This document shows, one piece after another, positions 1 to 5,437 of a stretch of DNA of 14,212 bases. A model generated the notes under the pieces. The model did not search any database. It saw nothing but the letters and a program-made list of their open reading frames with translations, and was not told the DNA's origin. The position numbers and the translations under genes are program-made. The stretch spans positions 1-14,212 of the forward strand of contig CANRFE010000020.1 of assembly GCA_947629805.1 (NCBI GenBank), read 5' to 3'. This DNA is from an uncultured Clostridia bacterium (GTDB lineage Bacteria > Bacillota > Clostridia > TANB77 > CAG-508). Numbering within the stretch: the stretch's first letter is position 1; each line of letters opens with the position of its first letter.

Positions 1-50
1 TTCAATCCGTCTTTATTAAACTAATATTTATAATTTATAATATCAGTCAG

Positions 51-83
51 GTCTCAAAAAAATTTATATTATGAGACTTTTTT
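51..83 (+). terminator. possible Rho-independent terminator of an off-window plus-strand gene
   Basis: GTCTCA (51-56) and TGAGAC (72-77) form a 6-bp stem with an A/T-rich loop of about 15 nt, and TTTTTT follows directly at 78-83. The orientation suits a plus-strand transcript entering from the left, and the first 50 bases could hold the tail of that gene (one frame stops at TAA 22-24). The loop is long and the stem short, so this is only a moderate candidate. There is no T-run on the minus side, so it does not obviously serve rqcP. Confidence 0.4.
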
Positions 84-139
84 GGCATGGGATTTTTCCA
101 ATTTTAATTTTTTTTGTAAAATGTCTTGACTTTTAATAG

Positions 140-361
140 TTAGTCTCCTATTTCTTTTCCAGTTCCTTTTGGAATTTGCAGAATTTCAAATTTTGCTGTT
201 TTATCTCCAAACTTAATTTCTACCACATCTCCTACTTTTACTTCATAACTTGGCTTTACAATTTTCCCATTTACAGACACTCTTCTACTGTCTGCTGCTT
301 CATTGGCTACTGTTCTTCTTTTAATGACTCTGGCTACTTTTAAAAATTTATCTAATCTCAT
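140..361 (-). CDS. rqcP: RqcP (YabO-like) S4-domain ribosome quality control protein
   Basis: This 73-residue protein is almost entirely one S4 RNA-binding domain. It opens with MRLDKFLKVARVIKRRTVA and continues with RRVSVNGKIVKPSYEVKVGDVVEI, the pattern of RqcP, formerly YabO. In Bacillus subtilis RqcP binds 50S subunits carrying stalled peptidyl-tRNA and works with RqcH to add C-terminal alanine tails that mark the nascent chain for degradation. That role is known for the family; here it is inferred from sequence similarity. At 73 residues it lacks part of the variable C-terminal tail of B. subtilis YabO (about 86). The ATG at 359-361 follows a GAGAGG ribosome binding site (368-373). It has its own promoter and lies beyond a terminator, so it is a separate unit from the 78-residue gene upstream. 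The usual clostridial neighbours (hup, yabP, yabQ, divIC) are not seen in the window. Confidence 0.9.
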   Translation of the reverse strand: MRLDKFLKVARVIKRRTVANEAADSRRVSVNGKIVKPSYEVKVGDVVEIKFGDKTAKFEILQIPKGTGKEIGD

Positions 362-392
362 TTTTTTCCTCTCTTTTTCTATTTCTTAAGAA

Positions 393-421
393 AGTATATC
401 ATATTTTCCTAGGGCAAACAA
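393..421 (-). promoter_or_regulatory. sigma-A promoter of rqcP
   Basis: Read on the minus strand, -35 TTGTTT (416-421) and -10 TATACT (393-398) are 17 bp apart, about 35 bp before the rqcP ATG. A 12-bp perfect palindrome, TTTCTTAAGAAA (382-393), sits just downstream of the -10 over the expected transcription start. Confidence 0.65.
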
Positions 422-425
422 GATA

Positions 426-462
426 AAAAAGAAAAAGAATTGGAATTCTCCAATTCTTTTTT
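426..462 (-). terminator. strong Rho-independent terminator after the 78-residue gene
   Basis: A 13-bp perfect stem (432-444 with 449-461) closes a 4-nt loop. On the minus strand the stem ends in a T-run and is followed by CTTTTTT. It ends the thrS/78-residue-gene transcripts before rqcP. The A and T tracts on both sides make it potentially bidirectional. Confidence 0.85.
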
Positions 463-486
463 GTAGTACGACTAACACTTGATTTT

Positions 487-723
487 CTAGCCTTTTGCTA
501 CTCTTTTCATTTCCTGCAAAAGTGCTTTAGAAATTTGTTCTTCTTCCACAGCTATGCCTTGGTGCTGAAATGCCTTTACCATGGAAGTTACCTCTTTTAG
601 AAAACTCTGTTCATCTTCTCCCCAAGGTTCTCCTTTATAGGTTACTTTCAGCTCTTTTTCTTCCTGTGCTACGGTTATTTCATATTTATTCCGTGCCAGA
701 AATTTTGCTTTTACCTGTGCCAT
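487..723 (-). CDS. hypothetical 78-residue protein
   Basis: I do not recognise the family. The protein is small, soluble and mildly charged. The N-terminal half (residues about 4-33) alternates in a beta-strand-like way (KAKFLARNKYEITVAQ, then KELKVTYKG). The C-terminal half (about 38-75) looks helical, with EEEQISKALLQEMKRVAKG. It has no signal peptide, membrane segment, cysteine or histidine cluster. The ATG at 721-723 is preceded by a strong AAGGAG site (RC of 736-741) about 10 nt away, and it has a near-consensus promoter and a strong terminator, so it is very probably a real gene. It lies 79 bp downstream of thrS on the same strand. No terminator is visible between them, so read-through from the threonine-regulated transcript is possible. 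Confidence 0.75.
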   Translation of the reverse strand: MAQVKAKFLARNKYEITVAQEEKELKVTYKGEPWGEDEQSFLKEVTSMVKAFQHQGIAVEEEQISKALLQEMKRVAKG

Positions 724-767
724 GTTTTTTCGTACTCCTTTTCCAACAAGTTTTGCACTACTTTTTT

Positions 768-796
768 ATTATACTACTTTTTTCCAACATTTGCAA
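768..796 (-). promoter_or_regulatory. strong sigma-A promoter of the 78-residue gene
   Basis: On the minus strand -35 TTGCAA (791-796) and -10 TATAAT (768-773) are separated by exactly 17 bp. Two direct copies of AAAAAAGTAGT (RC of 773-783 and 757-767, 16 bp apart) flank the -10 element. Confidence 0.75.
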
Positions 797-802
797 TCTT
801 TT

Positions 803-2578
803 CTATTCTCCACTATGCTTTTCTATTTTTTCTTTTAAAGAAACAATAAATTGTTCTAGCGACATTTGGCCTAGGTCTCCACCTTTTCTTTCACGTACTG
901 CCACTCCATTTGCCTCTACCTCTTTATCTCCTAGAATTAACATGTAAGGTACTTTTTCTACTTGTGCAGAACGAATTTTGTAACCAATTTTTTCTTGTCT
1001 TTCATCTAATTCTACACGAATTCCTTGTTTTTCTAATTCTTGTGTTACTTTTTTAGCATACTCCATTTGCTTGTCCGTAATTGGCAATACTTTTACTTGC
1101 ACTGGTGAAAGCCATATAGGAAGAGCTCCTTTTGTTTCTTCTAAATAGTAGGCAATAAATCGGTCTATACTTCCTAATATTGCCCTATGAAGGACAACTG
1201 GTGTTTTCTTTTGTCCCTCTTTATCAATATAAGAAAGATTAAATCGCATTGGTAAGCAGAAGTCTAATTGGCAAGTAGATAATGTATACTCATTTCCTAC
1301 TGCTGGTTTTACTTGTACGTCTAATTTTGGTCCATAAAAAGCCGCTTCTCCTATTTTTTCTACATATTCTATTCCAATATCCTTTAATACTTGTCTTAAC
1401 GTATTTTCTGCATGATTCCACATTGCATCATCTGGGAAATATTTTACCTTATCCTTTGGATCTCTTAGAGATAATTCAAAATGATAATCGGTAATGTTTA
1501 ATTCTTTATAAACTTCTAAAATCAAATCTACTACAGATTTAAATTCTGATTCTATTTGCTCTGGAGTTACAAACAAATGCGCATCGTTTTGGCAAAAAGT
1601 TCTTGCCCTTTCAATTCCTTTTAAGGTTCCACTTGCCTCAAATCTACAATCTCTTGCTATTTCTCCAATGCGAATTGGTAAATCACGATAAGAATGAATG
1701 TCGTTTGCATAAATCATCATGTGATGAGGACAGTTCATAGGGCGAAGTACAAATTCTTCTCCTTCTACTTCCATTTTAGGGAACATACCATCTTTGTAAT
1801 GATCCCAATGTCCTGAGGTTTTATATAAATCTACGGTTGCAAGTGGTGGTGTTAAAACATGTTTATAACCAAGTTTTCTTTCTTTTGCTTTTATATAATT
1901 TTCTAATAATTCCCATACAATATAGCCATTTGGTAAATACATTGGAAGACCTTTTCCTACCAAGTCATTGGTCATAAAAATACCTAGTTCTTTTCCTAGT
2001 TTTCTATGGTCTCTTTGTTTTGCTTCCTCTAGTTTTTGTAAATATTCTTCTAATTCACTTGCCTTTGGAAAAGAAATTCCATACACTCTTTGCAATGTTT
2101 TATTTTTCGCATCTCCTCTCCAATAAGCAGAAGACATAGAAGTTAATTTCATAGCTTTTACTTTTCCTGTACTTGGTAAATGAGGTCCACGGCATAAATC
2201 TACAAACTCTCCTTGTTTGTAGAAAGAAATCACTTCTCCTTCTGGCAATTCTCGAATTAATTCTACTTTATAAGGTTCTTTTCTTTCTTCCATCAATTGA
2301 ATTGCTTCTTCTCTTGGAAGTTCAAATCTTTCAATAGGTAAATCTTCTTTACTTATTTTTTTCATTTCTTCTTCTAATTTTGCAATATCTTCTTCTGTAA
2401 AAGGTTGTTCTACATCAAAATCATAGTAAAAACCATTTTCAATAGCAGGTCCTATGGTTAATTTGCAATTTGGAAACAACCTTTTTACTGCTTGTGCTAA
2501 AATATGTGCTGTTGTATGCCAATATAGTTTTTCCTCTACTTCCCTAGTTTTTCCACCTTCTAATTTAATCTTAAACAT
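803..2578 (-). CDS. thrS: threonyl-tRNA synthetase, form lacking the TGS domain
   Basis: Class II synthetase that charges tRNA-Thr in the cytoplasm, 591 residues. The editing domain comes first: H21/H25 in HTTAHILAQA and C129/H133 in CRGPH correspond to the known zinc-like editing quartet that removes mischarged serine. The catalytic core carries the zinc ligands C283 (RPMNCPHHM), H334 (NDAHLF) and H464 (VVLHRAILGS), motif 2 around R312/E314, and motif 3 at 461-480. The anticodon-binding domain occupies about 488-591. Typical bacterial ThrRS is about 635-645 residues with an N-terminal TGS domain of about 60 residues. Here only about 18 residues precede the editing motif, so the TGS domain is absent. 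The ATG has an AAAGGAGG site upstream (within 2590-2600), and I see no in-frame extension that would restore it. Expression is controlled by the T-box leader upstream. Confidence 0.95.
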   Translation of the reverse strand: MFKIKLEGGKTREVEEKLYWHTTAHILAQAVKRLFPNCKLTIGPAIENGFYYDFDVEQPFTEEDIAKLEEEMKKISKEDLPIERFELPREEAIQLMEERKEPYKVELIRELPEGEVISFYKQGEFVDLCRGPHLPSTGKVKAMKLTSMSSAYWRGDAKNKTLQRVYGISFPKASELEEYLQKLEEAKQRDHRKLGKELGIFMTNDLVGKGLPMYLPNGYIVWELLENYIKAKERKLGYKHVLTPPLATVDLYKTSGHWDHYKDGMFPKMEVEGEEFVLRPMNCPHHMMIYANDIHSYRDLPIRIGEIARDCRFEASGTLKGIERARTFCQNDAHLFVTPEQIESEFKSVVDLILEVYKELNITDYHFELSLRDPKDKVKYFPDDAMWNHAENTLRQVLKDIGIEYVEKIGEAAFYGPKLDVQVKPAVGNEYTLSTCQLDFCLPMRFNLSYIDKEGQKKTPVVLHRAILGSIDRFIAYYLEETKGALPIWLSPVQVKVLPITDKQMEYAKKVTQELEKQGIRVELDERQEKIGYKIRSAQVEKVPYMLILGDKEVEANGVAVRERKGGDLGQMSLEQFIVSLKEKIEKHSGE

Positions 2579-2605
2579 ATTTTTCCTTTCCTCCTTTTTT
2601 CTACC

Positions 2606-2647
2606 AAAAGCACCCCTAGGTACTTTTTGTTCCCTAGGGGTGCTTTT
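2606..2647 (-). terminator. T-box regulated terminator before thrS
   Basis: A 15-bp perfect stem joins 2633-2647 to 2606-2620, with a 12-nt loop. The GC-rich part is CACCCCTAGG/CCTAGGGGTG. On the minus strand the following U-tract is only four bases (GCTTTTGG). On the plus side the same stem runs into six T residues. Confidence 0.8.
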
Positions 2648-2837
2648 TTACACGGTTCCACCCTATTTTTTACTTCTTTTTTGCTTTTAACGCAAGCTCT
2701 ACGTCTAGTTTTTGCTAGAAACAATGAGGTAGTTTTTCAAATACGTTTGCTTTAAGTTTGCTTTCAGCTTAGTAACAAACTCTCTCTTATTAAGTAACCT
2801 TTATTTTACTTTGTCTCATTTTTGTTTTTCCTTTTTC
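2606..2837 (-). promoter_or_regulatory. T-box riboswitch leader of thrS (tRNA-Thr sensing)
   Basis: The minus-strand leader has every main T-box element. Stem I is closed by AATGAG/CTCATT (2815-2820 with 2723-2728). The apical loop motif GCTGAAAG is at 2761-2768. The specifier region holds tandem threonine codons ACT (2731-2733) and ACC (2728-2730) just inside the closing helix. A small hairpin, TCTAG/CTAGA, is at 2704-2719. The canonical T-box AGGGTGGAACCGTG (2651-2664) follows, then a terminator hairpin. The AGGGTG of the T-box can pair with CACCCCT of the terminator's 5' arm, giving the antiterminator. By family knowledge, uncharged tRNA-Thr binds the specifier through its anticodon and the T-box bulge through its NCCA end, permitting thrS transcription. 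Which of the two threonine codons is read is uncertain. Confidence 0.92.
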
Positions 2838-2843
2838 TATTTT

Positions 2844-2871
2844 ATTATAACACGTTTTTCTTTTTCGTCAA
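2844..2871 (-). promoter_or_regulatory. sigma-A promoter of the thrS T-box transcript
   Basis: On the minus strand -35 TTGACG (2866-2871) and a perfect -10 TATAAT (2844-2849) are separated by 16 bp. Transcription should begin near 2837, giving a leader of about 260 nt. The promoter starts 19 bp after the stop of the 473-residue gene. Confidence 0.8.
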
Positions 2872-2889
2872 TAGATTTCTGGTATTTTC

Positions 2890-4311
2890 CTATTCTTGCC
2901 AACCTACAATTTGTTTCTTTTGTTCTAAAACGACTACTATTCTTTGTATAATACTTTGCATTAAAGATTGTATTTGATCTGTTGTATAGTCATTTAAAAT
3001 AGCACAATTTGTTCTGTCTACTTTCAACATGTCTTCTAACTCTTCTACAAAATTGATTTCTTGCTCATAACGAATGGTATTGCTTGTTTCTTCTTGCGTA
3101 AAAGTAACTTCCCAATTCGTATCTAAAAATTGTTCCCCTAGTGACCCATTCTCATTTCCATTAATCTCTATTGTCATTTTTTCATCTATATTGAGCAACA
3201 CATGATTCGTTACTTCTGCATCCTTTTGGCTTTGTGTTTGTTGTATTTCTATTCTTCCATATTCTGCTGTTGTGCTTAAATTTTCTATTAACAAATAACG
3301 TGTTATGCTATCTTCTTGTTTTTCTCCATAAAGAGTATATTTTCTTTCATTTCTTAAAAGGATTTCTGTTGTAATTACTTTTCCTTTGTCTACATATATG
3401 GTAATACTAATTCCTTCCTCAGAAGGATACGTTTCTTGTTGAATTTGATTGATTTCTTTTTGAATTTCCTTTGTTAAATTATTGACTTGTGTATATTGTT
3501 CTCCCAAGCCTAATAATTTTGCCTTTGCTGTTAGAAAATTTAACGTGATACTGTCTTGCTGTAATTCTTCTAATAGTTTTATTTCAAGATTTTTTAGTTC
3601 TTCTGCATTAAGCATTAAACGATAAGCTGTAGCATGATACATAACGCCTGCTTTACGAATGGTTGCATCTCTATCTTTCGAAAATTTATCTTCTGAAACA
3701 TTTTGTAGGAAAGTAGCATAGTAAGTATTGCAAATATGCTGTTTTTCTTCCTCTGTTATAGAAAAAAACTCTTTTGCATCTATGGGTTGTATTTTGTTTG
3801 GAAGAGCAGAAGTGTTTTCTACCCCTAATTTTTGTAACAATACGTTTACATTTTCCTCTTCGATACCTAAGAAAGCAGTTACTATCTCATCGGATTTCAA
3901 GGCATAAATCGCATTACTTTTTGCATATTCTAAAGTAAATAAATCTTGCTCTTTATAAAGTAGACTTGCTTTTGTGTAAGTTTCTTCCTCTTGCTTATTT
4001 ACCTTAGATTCCACCTTCATTTTCATAGCATTCAAAATGTCAGTATTTTCTCCTAAACCATCGGTTTCTATACTTAAATTTCCCTCTACAGTATAAGGCA
4101 TTTCTCCTTTTAATTGTTGTATTTGTGCTATTGTAGCATTTTCTTCTCCCTTTAAGTTTTCCAAAGTTTTTCCTAAATACTTAAAGAATAATGTTTGATT
4201 GGATTTTAATAAATCTGTAGTCGTATAAGCAAAAATTCCTCCTATTAATAACACAAGTACAAGGACAATACCTAGTATAATAAAAATAATTTTGTTTCTT
4301 CCTTGTTTCAT
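2890..4311 (-). CDS. membrane-anchored hypothetical protein, 473 residues
   Basis: I cannot assign a function. A short basic N-terminus (MKQGRNK) is followed by one strong hydrophobic segment, about residues 8-30 (IIFIILGIVLVLVLLIGGIFAY). It lacks a clear signal-peptidase site, so it is probably a signal anchor with the remaining 440 residues outside the membrane. The extracellular part is acidic and rich in E, Q, N and T, contains helical stretches such as about 285-305 (NNLTKEIQKEINQIQQE), and shows no catalytic motif, LPXTG or lipobox that I can see. Its general form recalls uncharacterised single-pass clostridial proteins of similar size. The ATG overlaps the TGA of rlmB by 4 nt (ATGA, 4308-4311), so the two genes are cotranscribed and probably translationally coupled. 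The AAAGGAGG-like site lies inside the rlmB 3' end. No terminator is visible before the thrS promoter. Confidence 0.85.
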   Translation of the reverse strand: MKQGRNKIIFIILGIVLVLVLLIGGIFAYTTTDLLKSNQTLFFKYLGKTLENLKGEENATIAQIQQLKGEMPYTVEGNLSIETDGLGENTDILNAMKMKVESKVNKQEEETYTKASLLYKEQDLFTLEYAKSNAIYALKSDEIVTAFLGIEEENVNVLLQKLGVENTSALPNKIQPIDAKEFFSITEEEKQHICNTYYATFLQNVSEDKFSKDRDATIRKAGVMYHATAYRLMLNAEELKNLEIKLLEELQQDSITLNFLTAKAKLLGLGEQYTQVNNLTKEIQKEINQIQQETYPSEEGISITIYVDKGKVITTEILLRNERKYTLYGEKQEDSITRYLLIENLSTTAEYGRIEIQQTQSQKDAEVTNHVLLNIDEKMTIEINGNENGSLGEQFLDTNWEVTFTQEETSNTIRYEQEINFVEELEDMLKVDRTNCAILNDYTTDQIQSLMQSIIQRIVVVLEQKKQIVGWQE

Positions 4312-5078
4312 TTTCTTTCCTCCTTTGTTTGGTTTCTTTGCCTTACTATTTCATACATAACAATTCCTGCAGAAACAGATGCATTCAAAGATGTGATTTT
4401 GCCTTTCATTGGTATTTTTACTAAAAAGTCGCAATTTTCTTTTACTAATCGGCTTATTCCAAACCCTTCACTTCCAATAACCAGAGCAATTGGTCCTGTA
4501 TAATCCTGTGCATCATAATTGGTTTGTGTATTGCTGTCTGTTCCACAAATCCATAAGCCTTGTTTTTTTAAGTAGGCAATGGTTTCATTCAAATTGTTCA
4601 CACGTGCAATTTTCATGTGTTCTACCGCACCAGCAGATACTTTCGCAACAGTACTGTTTACCGCTGCTGCTCTTCTTTTGGGAAGAATAATTCCATGTAC
4701 TCCTGCCGTTTCTGCCGTTCGAATAATAGAACCTAAATTATGTACATCTTCAATACCATCCAGCAAAAGAAGAAAGGGATCTTCTTTTCTCTTTTTTGCT
4801 TCCTGCAAAATCTCTTCTACTTCTACATAGGAAAAAGGTGGTACTATTGCAATAACTCCTTGGTAGTTTTCTGTTTGTGCCATTTGTTTCATTTTGCTTT
4901 TTTCTATTTCAGAAAGCAAAACTTTTCTTTCTTTTGCCATTGCAATAATTTTATAAATAGAACCATGCTTTTCTCCTGCTTGAATATAAATTTTATTTAT
5001 ATCTTTTCCCGATTCCAATAATTCTATAACAGAATTTCTTCCTTCTACTTGGTCTATTTCTTTTTCTTTGTTTTCCAT
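4308..5078 (-). CDS. rlmB: 23S rRNA 2'-O-methyltransferase of the SpoU/TrmH family (RlmB type)
   Basis: The protein has 256 residues and adds a methyl group to a ribose 2'-OH in rRNA from S-adenosylmethionine. By family this is G2251 in the peptidyl-transferase loop. An N-terminal L30e-like substrate-binding domain (about 8-80: VEGRNSVIELLESG, YQGVIAIV) precedes the knotted SPOUT catalytic domain. Motif 1 is DGIEDVHNLGSIIRTAETAG (107-126, N114 and R120). Motif 2 is ALVIGSEGFGISRLV (198-212, GSEG). Motif 3 is IPMKGKITSLNASVSAGIV (222-240, N232 and S234). Length and domain order are normal for RlmB. TrmH-family paralogues acting on other sites cannot be fully excluded. It heads a minus-strand operon with the overlapping 473-residue membrane protein. 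The usual cysS-mrnC neighbours are absent here. The ribosome binding site is AAAGGAA (about 5088-5094). Confidence 0.92.
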   Translation of the reverse strand: MENKEKEIDQVEGRNSVIELLESGKDINKIYIQAGEKHGSIYKIIAMAKERKVLLSEIEKSKMKQMAQTENYQGVIAIVPPFSYVEVEEILQEAKKRKEDPFLLLLDGIEDVHNLGSIIRTAETAGVHGIILPKRRAAAVNSTVAKVSAGAVEHMKIARVNNLNETIAYLKKQGLWICGTDSNTQTNYDAQDYTGPIALVIGSEGFGISRLVKENCDFLVKIPMKGKITSLNASVSAGIVMYEIVRQRNQTKEERK

Positions 5079-5095
5079 TCTATAAAATTCCTTTC

Positions 5096-5124
5096 TTGTA
5101 TTTTACATAATTTTATGTTATAAT
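5096..5124 (+). promoter_or_regulatory. extended -10 promoter of the 66-residue basic protein gene
   Basis: -35 TTGTAT (5096-5101) and -10 TATAAT (5119-5124) are 17 bp apart, with TG at 5116-5117 making an extended -10. An inverted repeat ACATAA-TT-TTATGT (5105-5118) fills the spacer, a classic position for a repressor site, though short AT-rich dyads also arise by chance. Confidence 0.6.
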
Positions 5125-5142
5125 AAAAAAGTGAAGTTTTTA

Positions 5143-5170
5143 TTTGTAGTTTTATCCATAAATTTTTCAA
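5143..5170 (-). promoter_or_regulatory. candidate promoter of rlmB
   Basis: On the minus strand -35 TTGAAA (5165-5170) and -10 TACAAA (5143-5148) are 16 bp apart. The -10 matches only four of six positions. It lies back to back with the plus-strand promoter in the same 117-bp divergent region. Confidence 0.35.
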
Positions 5171-5195
5171 TTTTACTTAAATAAGGAGGATAAAC

Positions 5196-5396
5196 ATGTT
5201 TCTTAAGAAGTGGTATTACAAAAAAAGAAGAAGGCATTGTTTTAGGCAGTACCAAAAATATTCTAAACTATTGAAAAATCACAACATGTTTTGGTCTTTT
5301 GCAACGAATATGAAAGCCTATTATGGCAGGAAAGATTTCTTGTCCAATCGTTGTGAAAAGTACAAAAAACAATTCGAATCTTTTTCCACTCTCTAA
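5196..5396 (+). CDS. small, very basic and aromatic-rich protein of unknown function (66 residues)
   Basis: I recognise no family. The reading frame begins MFLKKWYYKKRRRHCFRQYQ and contains 18 K+R against 3 D+E. It has 16 aromatic residues (7 F, 7 Y, 2 W) in 66, two cysteines, no signal peptide and no membrane helix. Such composition suggests binding to nucleic acid, the ribosome or an anionic membrane, but this is inference. The gene looks real because it has everything it needs: an extended -10 promoter (5096-5124), an AAGGAGG site (5183-5189) 6 nt from the ATG, and a strong terminator 10 nt after the TAA. It is the only plus-strand gene in the left three-quarters of the window, divergent from rlmB and convergent with lepA. 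Alternatives are a toxin-like or antimicrobial peptide, or a spurious frame inside a regulatory RNA. Confidence 0.65.
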   Translation: MFLKKWYYKKRRRHCFRQYQKYSKLLKNHNMFWSFATNMKAYYGRKDFLSNRCEKYKKQFESFSTL

Positions 5397-5406
5397 AAAC
5401 TTCTTT

Positions 5407-5437
5407 GGAAAAGCTTTTTATAAGCTTTTCCTTTTTT
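5407..5437 (+). terminator. Rho-independent terminator of the 66-residue protein gene
   Basis: GGAAAAGCTT (5407-5416) pairs with AAGCTTTTCC (5422-5431) around a 5-nt loop, followed by TTTTTT (5432-5437). The T-run is on the plus side only and runs into the lepA stop codon, so the hairpin serves the small plus-strand gene. Any effect on lepA transcripts would be weaker. Confidence 0.85.

Noticed and set aside
570..947. Plus-strand open frame of 125 codons
   Set aside because: It is antisense to thrS and the 78-residue gene, has no ribosome binding site, and has the low-complexity hydrophobic composition typical of reverse-complement AT-rich coding DNA.
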